A DNA stretch of 64,000 nt, taken from positions 11,594 through 75,593 of the forward strand of contig JAZNGG010000043.1 in assembly GCA_045576355.1 (NCBI GenBank), in the 5' to 3' direction. Below, in pieces: positions 18,423 to 27,266 of the stretch. This DNA comes from Liminaster sp045576355. GTDB taxonomy: Bacteria > Bacteroidota > Bacteroidia > Bacteroidales > UBA3663. The translations under genes were made by a program, and so were the position numbers. The notes beneath the pieces were generated by a model. That model saw nothing but the letters and a program-made list of their open reading frames with translations, was not told the DNA's origin and ran no database searches. Within the stretch, counting starts at the first letter, position 1; the number at the start of each line of letters is the position of its first letter.

Positions 18423-18908
18423 ATGGATGCTTTAGAAACAGAATTTGAGAAGATCATCAGGCAAAACAAAAGCACGATATATACTGTCTGCTATATGTTT
18501 TCTGAGGATGCAGATGAGGTAAACGATCTTTTTCAGGAAGTATTGATCAATCTTTGGAAAGGCTTTGCCGGGTTTAGAGGAGAGAGTCGTCCGAACACAT
18601 GGATATGGCGCGTGAGTTTTAATACATGCATCTCTATCGATCGGAAGAAAAGACGTCGGGAGACAATCCCGTTGGAGACCAATATCAATCTCTTTGAAGA
18701 CACGGATGGAGATAGCCGTCAGATCAGAATGCTCTATAAGAGGATCCATCTGTTGAAGCCGTTTGATCGCGCCATCGTGCTCCTGTGGTTGGAAAACATG
18801 ACCTATGAGGAGATAAGCGCCATAGTGGGCATCTCGGTTAAGAATGTTTCGGTGAGACTTTACCGGATCAAGGAGGAACTGAAACAGATGCCTGCAGAGG
18901 AAAATTAA
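18423..18908 (+). CDS. ECF-type RNA polymerase sigma factor
   Basis: The 161-residue protein has sigma region 2 (about 8-75, with DLFQEVLINLWKGF and RPNTWIWRVSFNTCI) and region 4 (about 108-155, YEEISAIVGISVKNVSVRLYRIKEEL), and no region 1 or 3, so it is an alternative sigma factor of the ECF group. The ATG at 18423 begins the conserved domain; the open frame to 18360 adds only unrelated residues and overlaps a -7-like TATTTTTG box near 18378. The next gene encodes a membrane protein instead of a FecR-type anti-sigma factor. Confidence 0.92.
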   Translation: MDALETEFEKIIRQNKSTIYTVCYMFSEDADEVNDLFQEVLINLWKGFAGFRGESRPNTWIWRVSFNTCISIDRKKRRRETIPLETNINLFEDTDGDSRQIRMLYKRIHLLKPFDRAIVLLWLENMTYEEISAIVGISVKNVSVRLYRIKEELKQMPAEEN

Positions 18909-18994
18909 GAGGTTGAGTAGTATATTATAATGATAAAGTAAGTTACAGGAGCTCCACACAACTTAATTATTGATAATCTAAAAAAATAAACGTT

Positions 18995-19591
18995 ATGGAA
19001 CAAATAAATGATATGACTTTTGAGGAAATGAAGAGACAACTCTCCGTGCTCAATGCAAAGCTGGAGAAAGAGACCCTTGTCAATGAGCGCATCATGCGGC
19101 AGACGATGAAAGAGAGATACAGCAAAGTGGGTCGCAGCATCTTGATCACGGGGTGGGTTTGTTTTCTGATGGTCCCCTATATGCTCTGGTATCTTCCGAA
19201 AATCGGTGCTTCTAATGCTCTGACTATCGTGACGGCTCTATTTATGTTGCTGGCAGGTGTCTATACCTTTTACACTCATAAGGGAAAACTTTCAGAGTCT
19301 ATATTGCATGGTGATTTGATTCAGGTCAGCAAAAAGTTGCTCTACATCAAGAAGAAAAACAGAGATTGGATCTGCTACATCGGTATTCCGTTTATCATCA
19401 TTTGGTTGCCTTGGTTTATCTATGAGTTTGTCAGCGTGCAGACAGATGTGCATTTCCTGCGCGGCGGTTTGATCGGTATAGTGATCGGTTTTCTTGTGGG
19501 TGGTGTGTTTGGCACGAGAAAATATAGACAAGAACAACGTCTGATCGACGATCTGCTCAATGATATTAAGGAATTGACCGAAGAGAAATGA
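18995..19591 (+). CDS. Four-helix membrane protein paired with the ECF sigma factor
   Basis: The 198-residue protein starts with a charged helical segment likely to be coiled coil (about 1-45), then has two membrane helices (about 48-90), a short basic loop, and two more (about 125-180) before a charged tail. I recognise no named domain. ECF sigma genes in Bacteroidales are often followed by such proteins. A regulatory or envelope-sensing role is possible, but no anti-sigma motif (zinc-binding HxxxCxxC or FecR) is visible. It lies 86 nt downstream of the sigma gene and ends in a clear terminator. Confidence 0.7.
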   Translation: MEQINDMTFEEMKRQLSVLNAKLEKETLVNERIMRQTMKERYSKVGRSILITGWVCFLMVPYMLWYLPKIGASNALTIVTALFMLLAGVYTFYTHKGKLSESILHGDLIQVSKKLLYIKKKNRDWICYIGIPFIIIWLPWFIYEFVSVQTDVHFLRGGLIGIVIGFLVGGVFGTRKYRQEQRLIDDLLNDIKELTEEK

Positions 19592-19621
19592 TGTCGTAAA
19601 TATAATAAAAAATTCAAAGTT

Positions 19622-19663
19622 GGGTAAGAGACTGCGTGATGCTGTTTCTTACCCTTTTTTTTT
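19622..19663 (+). terminator. Rho-independent terminator after the sigma/membrane pair
   Basis: GGGTAAGA (19622-19629) pairs perfectly with TCTTACCC (19647-19654) and is followed by nine T residues. Confidence 0.88.
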
Positions 19664-19864
19664 ATTCCAATGGGTCTAATTTACGATTGGAGTTTAATGT
19701 GTGTTCGATGAACTTTCTTACGATTTATTAACGCTCCTTTGTAATCTGAAGTTATCAAAACAGTATTGATTTAGTGTGCCGAGCGAGGAGTAAGATAGAG
19801 TTGTTGTTATCTTTTTTGCAATATCGGATGAAGTTTCACTCGTCGTATAGTCGAATTATTAGAT

Positions 19865-19945
19865 AACGAGGCTACGCTCATGACGCAACGAGGCTACCCT
19901 CATGACGCAACGAGGCTACCCTCATGATGCAACGAGGCTACGCGT
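19865..19945. repeat. Short tandem repeat, 22-bp unit, about 3.7 copies
   Basis: The unit AACGAGGCTACSCTCATGAY plus GC repeats at 19865, 19887 and 19909 with one or two changes each; a fourth partial copy begins at 19931. It lies in the 730-bp gene-free gap after the sigma operon. No coding capacity. Confidence 0.85.
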
Positions 19946-20039
19946 AATGAATGATAAGACATAGTATGTATAATATTGAAAGTAAACTGGTTATAAAATA
20001 ATTTAGCGAAGATAGACATGATCTATCCTCGCTATATGT

Positions 20040-20110
20040 AATGGGCAGCGCCCGCTATGGCATGTGGGCTTCGCCTGTTATGGCTATTGGCGATGGCAGA
20101 TGGCTTCCTC
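20040..20110. repeat. Dispersed TTCGCC/ATGGCGATGGC repeat, copy 1
   Basis: This intergenic stretch contains GGGCTTCGCC followed by TATGGCTATTGGCGATGGC. Members of the same family are at 25150-25210, 29085-29219 (two inverted), 44150-44187 and 61505-61640. A pyrimidine-rich stretch follows to about 20143. Confidence 0.7.
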
Positions 20111-20220
20111 TTTCCTCTTTACTTTGTCATCTTTCCTCTTTTTAGGCCATCCGACTCACCATGCAAATATACAACATTGTAAAGCCGATGTCAAGAGGAA
20201 TAAATAGTTTTTAACAAGTT

Positions 20221-20272
20221 GGTTTAAGGGTTTAGGGGTTAAAGGTTTAGGGGTTTAGGGGTTTAAGGGTTG
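20221..20272 (+). repeat. G-rich TTTAGGG-like tandem repeat
   Basis: Five runs of three or four G (20228, 20235, 20250, 20258, 20267) are separated by TTTA-like spacers, giving a telomere-like plus strand that could form a G-quadruplex. Similar but shorter motifs precede the TTCGCC repeats at 29068 and 44131. No gene overlaps it. Confidence 0.75.
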
Positions 20273-20324
20273 AAAAAATAACCTTTAACCTGAACTGTGT
20301 CAAGGTTGTTAGATAAACTTGAAA

Positions 20325-20549
20325 TTAGTCATCTGTTTTCTTGCGTTTAAACAAGCTCCCTAATTTTTTCCAGGAGTTCCAACCTTTATCGTCCAAGAAG
20401 GAATACAATCCGAATAGTACACCAAAAACAACAGCCTGTATGGCATATTCCCGGACAGAATGCATATTCCCGAAAATAAGATCCAGCAATAAGTAAATGA
20501 CAGTGTAGGCCACTGCAGAAGCAATTGCTTTTACCAAGTAGTTCTTCAT
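20325..20549 (-). CDS. Small two-helix membrane protein
   Basis: A 74-residue protein with two membrane helices (about 5-27 and 33-52) and a basic, polar C-terminal tail (KRKKTDD). No family recognised. It lies 55 nt downstream of the comM-like gene on the same strand and could be the last gene of that unit. The clean start and hydrophobic pattern make it probably real. Confidence 0.6.
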   Translation of the reverse strand: MKNYLVKAIASAVAYTVIYLLLDLIFGNMHSVREYAIQAVVFGVLFGLYSFLDDKGWNSWKKLGSLFKRKKTDD

Positions 20550-20604
20550 TTTAATTTATTATTTTTTGGTTAATATAGCAAATCTCTTCCTCTGTTCTCT
20601 TCCA

Positions 20605-22140
20605 TCATTCTCCCCAGTTGTTTCTGTCCAGGCTGCGATAGCCGATGGCTTCGGCGATGTGTGTTGCAGAGATGTTTTCCTCGCCCTCATAGTCTGCGAT
20701 GGTGCGTGCCACACGGAGGATGCGGTCATAGGCGCGGGCAGACAGATCGAGTTTGATCATGGCTTGTTTGAGTCGTTCGAGCGACTTCTCGTCGAGTCGG
20801 GCATGTTTGCGCAGCAGTGCAGAGTTCATCTGAGCATTGCAGTAGATGCCCTCCTTCCCGGCATAGCGTTCGGACTGTATCTCCCTTGCCCGGATCACTT
20901 TTGCTCGTATCGATGCACTGCTTTCAGCTCGTTCGGTGCGGCTGACTTCCTCAAAGGAGAGTGGTATAATCTCTATCTGCAGGTCGATTCGGTCGAGCAG
21001 AGGTCCGGAGATCTTTCCCAGATATTTACGCACTTGTGTCTCAGAGCATATACAGTCGTGAGTCGGATGATTATAATATCCGCATGGGCAGGGATTCATA
21101 GATGCCACGAGCATCATCGAACTGGGATAGGTGACCGTCTGTTTGGCTCTCGAGATACAGATTTGTCGCTCCTCGAGAGGTTGTCTCAGCACTTCCAGGA
21201 CTTCCCTGCGGAACTCCGGTAATTCGTCGAGAAACAGCACGCCATTGTGAGCCAAAGAGACCTCTCCGGGCATTGGGTTGGTCCCACCGCCTATTAGGGC
21301 AACACTCGATATGGTGTGATGTGGAGAGCGAAATGGTCTCTGTGTGATAAGTCCATGTTCGGCTCTCATGCCTGCCACAGAGTGTATCTTGGTGGTCTCG
21401 AGTGCTTCGGAGAGTGTCAGTGGTGGGAGAATGGAGGGGAGACACTTTGCCATCATACTTTTACCGGCACCGGGAGGTCCGACCATAATCAGATTATGTC
21501 CTCCTGCAGCTGCGATGGCAAAGGCCCGTTTTACATTCTCTTGTCCTTTTACGTCAGCAAAGTCCGCGATATAAGTCTGTTGGGCATTGAAGAATAATTC
21601 TCTGGTATTGATTTCTAATCTTTCCAGCTCTTTTGTTCCATTGAAAAAATCCACGATCTCCTTGATGTGATCGGCAATCAGTATGTCCAGATTATTGACT
21701 ACAGCTGCTTCACCGGCATTCTCTCTTGGCACGATAAATCCTTTGAGTCCCATCTCACGCGCTTTGATGGCCATCGGGAGGCATCCTTTGACCGGCTTGA
21801 TGCTGCCATCGAGCGATAGTTCGCCGACCAACATATATTCATTCAGTTTCTCATGAGGGAATTTTTCAGATGCCGCCATGATCGCTATGGCAATCGGGAC
21901 ATCATAGAGAGATCCCTCTTTTTTGATGTCTGCGGGAGCCAGATTGACAACGATTTGTTTGCGGGGGATGGGTAAACCGCTTTCTCTCAATGCGCTTTCG
22001 ATCCTGTCTCGGCTCTCTTTTACTGCGGCATCCGGCAGACCTATCAAGAGAAAACGACAGCCTATCGAAACGGTGGTTTCACAATAGACCGGGATGGCAT
22101 CGATGCCGCTGATCGCAGCCGAAATGGAGGAGACAACCAT
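20605..22140 (-). CDS. comM: YifB/ComM family Mg-chelatase-like AAA+ ATPase
   Basis: The 511-residue protein has the full ComM layout: an N-terminal Lon-like fold (about 1-170), an AAA+ core with Walker A GPPGAGKS (about 217-224), the RPFRSPHHTIS motif, Walker B FLDELPEF, and a C-terminal lid domain. ComM is a hexameric helicase that drives branch migration in natural transformation of competent bacteria; in non-competent species its role is unclear. It follows a lipoprotein gene by 45 nt. Confidence 0.93.
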   Translation of the reverse strand: MVVSSISAAISGIDAIPVYCETTVSIGCRFLLIGLPDAAVKESRDRIESALRESGLPIPRKQIVVNLAPADIKKEGSLYDVPIAIAIMAASEKFPHEKLNEYMLVGELSLDGSIKPVKGCLPMAIKAREMGLKGFIVPRENAGEAAVVNNLDILIADHIKEIVDFFNGTKELERLEINTRELFFNAQQTYIADFADVKGQENVKRAFAIAAAGGHNLIMVGPPGAGKSMMAKCLPSILPPLTLSEALETTKIHSVAGMRAEHGLITQRPFRSPHHTISSVALIGGGTNPMPGEVSLAHNGVLFLDELPEFRREVLEVLRQPLEERQICISRAKQTVTYPSSMMLVASMNPCPCGYYNHPTHDCICSETQVRKYLGKISGPLLDRIDLQIEIIPLSFEEVSRTERAESSASIRAKVIRAREIQSERYAGKEGIYCNAQMNSALLRKHARLDEKSLERLKQAMIKLDLSARAYDRILRVARTIADYEGEENISATHIAEAIGYRSLDRNNWGE

Positions 22141-22185
22141 GGTGATTCAGGTAATTATGGGGATGATGATTAAAATGGAGACAGG

Positions 22186-23382
22186 TTATTTGATAACTCT
22201 CTTTTTAGACATATCTGTGACTGCTACGTTATTCTTGTCTTTTGCTGTAGCTTTTTTCAGATTGGGCGGAAGTGTCTTTTCGGGGAGTTTATCGATCCGA
22301 TCCTGTAATGCCTTGAAGTAGATTTCTCTCCCTTGCACTTGCGAATATCTGTCGATGAGGAGTAGCGACGGAAGTCTGTCGATCTTCCAGGCGGTGATGG
22401 CGGGATGGTTCCATCCATCGGGGAGAAAAACGTGTTGTCCGGGTATTTCCTTGACAGTCTTCAGCCACGCAGCACTATCCGAGGCTTGCATGCAGAAGGT
22501 GATGATCTCCAGTCTCTTTACTTTCTTTTTCTTTTGGGCAAAATCCTTTTCATATTTATAGAGCCCGTATTTCTGCGCCAAGGTGTCGAGTGAGCGTAGT
22601 CTTTGGACAGACTCCGGATTATACTCTGCCCAGAAATAGAGGATTCGAGAATCGGGTTTTTGCGTATTGACCGCTAAAACGGATGTGTCCCGTGAGGCAA
22701 AAGTAAAAGACTTCAGTCGGATGGTTTTGTTGTGCAGGAGACTTTCGTTGTCCATCTGTCGATTAAGTTCATCCATATACCACAGGGGTTTCACCTCTGT
22801 GGAGAGATGGCCGAGACAACGGCGGATGAAGAGCGAATCCTCGATGTGTGGGATTTGCCGATAGATCAGTAATGCACTTCTGAAAGAGTGTTTGTGACTG
22901 CGGCAGAGTGAGTCTAAGATGGGTTGCTGTTGCTCCTGCGGCAGAGTGTCTAACAGCATGCTCTGCTCTTGTAACCAATAGTTGAGTGTGTCTGAGGGCG
23001 AAAATGTCATCTTGCCCTCAGCGTCGATTTTTAATTCGCTTTTTTGATCTCCCTGGGCATAGAGTATATATATCTTGTCAGACGGGGTTACGATCGTGAT
23101 TTTATTGACGTCAGGAGTTTTTCCACTCAATGTGAACTTCCCCTCTTCCATCTTGATGTGATCTACCTGAAGTGTGCGATGATTGTCTGTATAAACGACA
23201 ATTTCACCCTCCGGCTTTTCGCCCAGATATGTTCCGTCTATTTGATAGGGTTTCTCCATGAGGCTCACCTCTTTTGTCTTTTTTTCAGCACGACTATCTC
23301 CATCACAAGCAGTCATAAAGAGACATATCGGAAAAAACAAAAGGGTAAAGTAGAGAAAATATAAAGATGATCTTGCAGACAT
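22186..23382 (-). CDS. Lipoprotein with DUF4369-like and thioredoxin-like domains
   Basis: A 398-residue protein with a lipoprotein-type signal (LFMTACDGD, Cys26). The N-terminal part (about 45-140, IDGTYLGEKPEGEIVVY onward) resembles DUF4369. The part after about 240 (SRILYFWAEYNPESVQRL and later LPSLLLIDR) follows a thioredoxin-like fold but lacks the CxxC pair (the position reads AEYNPES), so redox activity is unlikely. Bacteroidetes have many such TlpA-like lipoproteins of unknown role. It lies directly upstream of comM. Confidence 0.7.
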   Translation of the reverse strand: MSARSSLYFLYFTLLFFPICLFMTACDGDSRAEKKTKEVSLMEKPYQIDGTYLGEKPEGEIVVYTDNHRTLQVDHIKMEEGKFTLSGKTPDVNKITIVTPSDKIYILYAQGDQKSELKIDAEGKMTFSPSDTLNYWLQEQSMLLDTLPQEQQQPILDSLCRSHKHSFRSALLIYRQIPHIEDSLFIRRCLGHLSTEVKPLWYMDELNRQMDNESLLHNKTIRLKSFTFASRDTSVLAVNTQKPDSRILYFWAEYNPESVQRLRSLDTLAQKYGLYKYEKDFAQKKKKVKRLEIITFCMQASDSAAWLKTVKEIPGQHVFLPDGWNHPAITAWKIDRLPSLLLIDRYSQVQGREIYFKALQDRIDKLPEKTLPPNLKKATAKDKNNVAVTDMSKKRVIK

Positions 23383-23502
23383 AAAGCATTAGTTTATTGC
23401 AGCGAAGGTACGATGTTTGAGGGATTTAAGCAAATATTTGGCAGATTTTCACTATCTTTGCAGCCTTGAAATAAAGACAATCACATATTTTATCGCTTAT
23501 AT

Positions 23503-25143
23503 ATGGTTTCTATAGACGGATTAACAGTCGAATTTGGTGGGACAACCCTCTTTAAGGATGTCTCATTTGTGATCAACCCTAAAGACCGCATTGCCCTTAT
23601 GGGTAAAAACGGTGCAGGCAAGTCCACATTGCTGAAGATCTTGGCCGGTGTGCGTCAAGCCACGCGAGGCACAGTCTCTGCACCTAAAGACTGCACGATC
23701 TGTTATTTGCCTCAGCACCTGATGACAGAGGATCACAGGACGGTCTTTGAGGAGACCTCCCAGGCCTTTGCTCACCTGAAAGAGATGGAGGCAGAGATTG
23801 AAGCGATGAATAATGAGCTGGCCACGCGCACAGACTATGAGAGTGATAGTTATTTGGCTCTGATCGACAAAGTGGCGGCAGCAAGTGAAAAGTTTTACTC
23901 GATCGACATGACCCACTTCGAGGAGGATGTGGAGAAGGCATTGTTGGGTTTGGGATTTAAGCGCGAGGATTTTCATCGTCCGACATCTGAGTTCAGTGGC
24001 GGATGGCGCATGCGCATTGAGTTAGCTAAACTCCTGCTTAAGAGTCCGGATGTCTTGTTGCTCGATGAGCCGACCAATCATCTGGACATTGAGTCTATCG
24101 GGTGGCTGGAGGAATTCATTACCAACAGTCCTATGGCTGTCGTGCTGATCAGCCATGACCGAAAGTTTGTGGATACGATCACCACACGCACGATCGAGGT
24201 GACTTTGGGCAGGATCTATGACTATAAAGCCAAATACAGCCATTATTTGGAGTTGCGTAAAGAGCGTCGCGAACAGCAGCAGAAGCAGTATGATGAGCAG
24301 CAGAAGCAGATCGCTGATGCTAAAGAGTTTATCGAGCGATTTAAAGGGACTTACTCCAAGACTTTTCAGGTGCAGAGTAAGGTTAAATGGCTTGAGAAGT
24401 TGGATATCATTGAGGTCGATGAGGAGGATACATCAGCTTTGCGCCTGAAGTTCCCACCCTCTCCGCGCAGCGGCAGTTATCCGATCATTGCCGATGGTGT
24501 CGGTAAGGCTTTTGGCGATCATCGTGTTTTTGCCAATGCGACTTTTACCATCGAGCGTGGTGACAAGGTGGCGTTTGTCGGCAAGAATGGTGAAGGAAAG
24601 TCCACGATGGTTCGCGCCATCATGAGAGAGCTGGAGCATGAGGGAACATTGACCCTCGGTCACAATGTGCAGATCGGTTATTTTGCTCAAAACAGCGCAT
24701 CTCTTTTAGATGAGAATCTGACGGTCTATCAGACCATCGATGATATTGCCGTGGGCGATGTCCGCCTCAAAATCCGCGATCTGCTGGGGGCATTTATGTT
24801 CGGCGGTGAGGATAATCAGAAAAAAGTTAAGGTGCTTTCGGGCGGTGAGCGTGTCCGTCTCTGTATGGTCAAACTGCTCCTTGAGCCGATCAACCTTCTC
24901 ATCCTCGATGAACCGACCAACCATCTCGATATGAAGACCAAAGACATCTTGAAACAGGCACTCAGAGACTTTGACGGCACGTTGATCGTAGTGAGTCATG
25001 ACCGCGACTTCCTGGATGGATTGGTCAGCAAGGTGTATGAGTTTGGAGGAGGTAAGGTGCGCGAACATCTTTGCGGTATCTACGAGTTTCTCGATAAGAA
25101 GAAGATGGAGAACCTCCAGGAACTGGAGCGCAGCAAGAGGTGA
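23503..25143 (+). CDS. ABC-F family ATP-binding protein
   Basis: The 546-residue protein has two ATP-binding cassettes and no membrane domain. Walker A motifs are GKNGAGKST (about 34-42) and GKNGEGKST (about 361-369), signatures FSGGWRMRIE and LSGGERVRL, and Walker B motifs LLLDEPTNHLD and LILDEPTNHLD, joined by a charged linker (about 240-310) like the P-site tRNA-interacting motif. ABC-F proteins act on the ribosome to resolve stalls or protect from antibiotics; this lacks hallmarks of a particular resistance class and is probably housekeeping. A -7 box TATCTTTG lies at 23453-23460. Confidence 0.93.
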   Translation: MVSIDGLTVEFGGTTLFKDVSFVINPKDRIALMGKNGAGKSTLLKILAGVRQATRGTVSAPKDCTICYLPQHLMTEDHRTVFEETSQAFAHLKEMEAEIEAMNNELATRTDYESDSYLALIDKVAAASEKFYSIDMTHFEEDVEKALLGLGFKREDFHRPTSEFSGGWRMRIELAKLLLKSPDVLLLDEPTNHLDIESIGWLEEFITNSPMAVVLISHDRKFVDTITTRTIEVTLGRIYDYKAKYSHYLELRKERREQQQKQYDEQQKQIADAKEFIERFKGTYSKTFQVQSKVKWLEKLDIIEVDEEDTSALRLKFPPSPRSGSYPIIADGVGKAFGDHRVFANATFTIERGDKVAFVGKNGEGKSTMVRAIMRELEHEGTLTLGHNVQIGYFAQNSASLLDENLTVYQTIDDIAVGDVRLKIRDLLGAFMFGGEDNQKKVKVLSGGERVRLCMVKLLLEPINLLILDEPTNHLDMKTKDILKQALRDFDGTLIVVSHDRDFLDGLVSKVYEFGGGKVREHLCGIYEFLDKKKMENLQELERSKR

Positions 25144-25149
25144 TTTAGA

Positions 25150-25210
25150 GCTTCGCCCGCTATGGCTGATGGCGATGGCTATTGGCTTTTTAATGGCGAT
25201 GGCTGCGCTT
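25150..25210. repeat. Dispersed TTCGCC/ATGGCGATGGC repeat, copy 2
   Basis: CTTCGCCCGCTATGGCTGAT then GGCGATGGC, with ATGGCGATGGC again at 25192-25202. Lies just past the ABC-F stop and before the shared terminator. Confidence 0.75.
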
Positions 25211-25245
25211 AAATACAAATCTGATGACCGATTGGGGATTAAAAT

Positions 25246-25281
25246 AAAAAAGAGATCAACGATATCGTCGGTCTCTTTTTT
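25246..25281. terminator. Bidirectional terminator between convergent genes
   Basis: AAAAAAGAGATC (25246-25257) pairs with GGTCTCTTTTTT (25270-25281) with one mismatch. The A and T runs let it work on both strands, ending the ABC-F gene and the minus-strand gene at 25315. Confidence 0.85.
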
Positions 25282-25314
25282 ATTAGTTTATCCTTAAATA
25301 TAGAAAAACAAAGT

Positions 25315-26061
25315 TTATCGTTCACTCTGATTATAAGTCTGTGTTTTGCCGGTGTCTTCACCCTTAACGTAGCTCTGTGTCATGTCGGCGCCTTCGCTCA
25401 GTGCGTAATATGCCACACCGGAGGTAAACATTGTCAATGCAGCAGTGAAATATACACCGATGCAGCATGCCATAAGTCCTAAAATAATAAAGAGGATGTT
25501 GATGAAAGTCAAACCTAAAAGATTCCAGAAGTTACCTTTAGTAATGTTCCAGCTATATGAAAATGCTTCTCCCAGGCCGGATTCGGGGTGTGCGATCAGA
25601 TGTGTACCGACAAACGAAAGACGGATAGCCAAATAGATGCCGGGAATGACGCACAGAATTGCACCTATACATGTGATGATGCCGACTATGGTTTGTGCTA
25701 AAAAGTAGAAGGCATAGGTCTTTACAGACATTTTAAAGGAGGAGAGGGAAGGTGTATCTTGTGTGCCTCGGATGAGTTGCAAGATCATATTGAGAATACC
25801 AGCCATCAGAAGGGTGGAAATTATGTTGGAAAGAATGCTCATCGGGCTAAATCCACTCATGGCTTGCAATTGTTGTAAGGCAACTTGGTCATTTTTAGCG
25901 ATGGCATCCATGTAGGCTTGCCAGGGGAATCCTGCCATAGAAAAAGCCGAAGTGATACAGCCAATGACGAAAATAAAGAGGGCAATGATTAAGCCATGTT
26001 TTTTGGTGAGTTCCCATGCCCGATCGATGGTTTGGGAGACACTGAGTTCGTAGTGTAACAT
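25315..26061 (-). CDS. Multi-helix membrane protein (DUF975-like)
   Basis: A 248-residue integral membrane protein with about six helices, starting with a soluble stretch (SQTIDRAWELTKKHG). The ICVIPGIYLAIRLSF motif (about 135-150) is typical of the DUF975/UPF0259-like group and the membrane domain of glycerophosphodiesterase-like proteins. Function unknown. Two more small minus-strand membrane genes lie upstream, but the gaps suggest separate units. Confidence 0.7.
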   Translation of the reverse strand: MLHYELSVSQTIDRAWELTKKHGLIIALFIFVIGCITSAFSMAGFPWQAYMDAIAKNDQVALQQLQAMSGFSPMSILSNIISTLLMAGILNMILQLIRGTQDTPSLSSFKMSVKTYAFYFLAQTIVGIITCIGAILCVIPGIYLAIRLSFVGTHLIAHPESGLGEAFSYSWNITKGNFWNLLGLTFINILFIILGLMACCIGVYFTAALTMFTSGVAYYALSEGADMTQSYVKGEDTGKTQTYNQSER

Positions 26062-26128
26062 AGTGTTGTTGTTTATTGGTTAATAATATTTTTGTAGTTA
26101 TCGTGAGAAAGAGTTGTGTCTGAATGTG

Positions 26129-26497
26129 TCAGATCAGATTTCTGACGATCCCCCACACTAAAAGCAATGAAATTACTGTTAAGATGGTTCGGTCTTTGCA
26201 ACACAGATGATAAAGTCGGCTATTGCGGAGAGGTCGAAACAGAGGAGAGATCAGGATCACGATGAGATATGGCAGGGAGATCCAAAGAGCCGGATTATAA
26301 TGCCATGCAGCCATCAGATGACCATGCAGAGCCTCATGGATGGCACGTTGAGAGCCGCAAAGGGGACATTGCCATCCGGTGAGCTGGAAAAGCGGACACT
26401 TCACCGGCCATGCTTCGCTTGTCGGAGCACCGAAATATAGGAGAGCTATGCCTGCAAGGAGCACTATGGAGCTTGTTATGACGACGCTGCGAGACAT
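26129..26497 (-). CDS. DUF2752 family membrane protein
   Basis: From the ATG at 26497 the protein has 122 residues, with membrane helices at about 5-22, 68-85 and 100-118. The central CPLFQLTGWQCPLCGSQRAI with HAWHYNPALW-like context is the DUF2752 signature, whose CxxCG pair may bind metal. Function unknown. An upstream TTG at 26521 would add eight residues. Its neighbours are also small membrane proteins. Confidence 0.8.
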   Translation of the reverse strand: MSRSVVITSSIVLLAGIALLYFGAPTSEAWPVKCPLFQLTGWQCPLCGSQRAIHEALHGHLMAAWHYNPALWISLPYLIVILISPLFRPLRNSRLYHLCCKDRTILTVISLLLVWGIVRNLI

Positions 26498-26625
26498 CGG
26501 ATGTTTGTCTAAAACTTGCAATGAGATATTAATCAGTTGGAGATTTCTCCCAGAAAACTTAAAAATGAAATCGAAGTCTCCCCTTTTATGGTTTGGAAGA
26601 CTTCGATAATGTCATAATTATATGG

Positions 26626-26946
26626 TTATGCTTTTGGATTCGGACCATAAGCGTTATCGCCTGGCTGGCTGTCTTGGCAACCCCAAACGATGAGCAAAAT
26701 TTGTCCAATAATAGGGATCAAGACCAAAAGATAAAACCATCCACTTTTTCCAGTGTCATGAAGACGGCGCACCCAAACCGCAATGGTCGGGATGATGGCT
26801 ACCACTGCCCAAATCCAGTTCAAAAAAGGAATGATGCCTAAAATAACAGAGAACAAAATCCAAAACCAAAGTTCTTTACGACGGGCACGGCCTGTGAATG
26901 TTGCATACTTGCTGAAACAAGTTTTAATAGCTGTTCCAAAATTCAT
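26626..26946 (-). CDS. DUF805 family membrane protein
   Basis: A 106-residue protein matching DUF805: a short N-terminal region with FTGRARRKELWFW, helices at about 27-50 and 70-92, and between them the conserved VRRLHDTGKSGW. Family members are small inner-membrane proteins of unknown function. It has its own perfect Bacteroidetes promoter at 27018-27048. Confidence 0.9.
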   Translation of the reverse strand: MNFGTAIKTCFSKYATFTGRARRKELWFWILFSVILGIIPFLNWIWAVVAIIPTIAVWVRRLHDTGKSGWFYLLVLIPIIGQILLIVWGCQDSQPGDNAYGPNPKA

Positions 26947-27017
26947 AGTAGTAATATTTAATAATTAGTTACAAAAAAGGTTGATGTGTTGATAATTCTT
27001 GATTATTCTTGATGTTG

Positions 27018-27048
27018 CAAATATAGCGAAAACTATTTCTATCACAAA
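27018..27048 (-). promoter_or_regulatory. Promoter of the DUF805 gene
   Basis: Minus strand: TTTG (27048-27045), 19-nt spacer, TATATTTG (27025-27018). This is an exact match to the Bacteroidetes TTTG-N19-21-TAnnTTTG consensus. Transcription would start near 27011, giving a leader of about 65 nt. Confidence 0.7.
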
Positions 27049-27179
27049 TTTATTTTAATATTTTGCATCGATTATGTCTAAAAAACTATAAAAATGAAGA
27101 CTTGGCAATCGTGTTTTTGATGAAATATATTTATAATTGTGGCACAAAAGGGATGAACTATAATTATTAACGTCCCACA

Positions 27180-27213
27180 TTTGTATTTTTTTTGATAAGT
27201 TTATATATCTTTG
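27180..27213 (+). promoter_or_regulatory. Probable promoter of the DUF3332 gene
   Basis: TTTG at 27180-27183, 22-nt spacer, TATCTTTG at 27206-27213. The -7 box is perfect and the spacer slightly long. The gap 26947-27266 otherwise holds only this and the divergent DUF805 promoter. Confidence 0.55.
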
Positions 27214-27266
27214 TCACGACCATATCGGTCTGAAGAAAACCTAATAACTAAATATAATATTGGATT

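Noticed and set aside
20221..20272. True telomere or plasmid end
   Set aside because: It is a short internal tract flanked by normal genes, and Bacteroidales chromosomes are circular.
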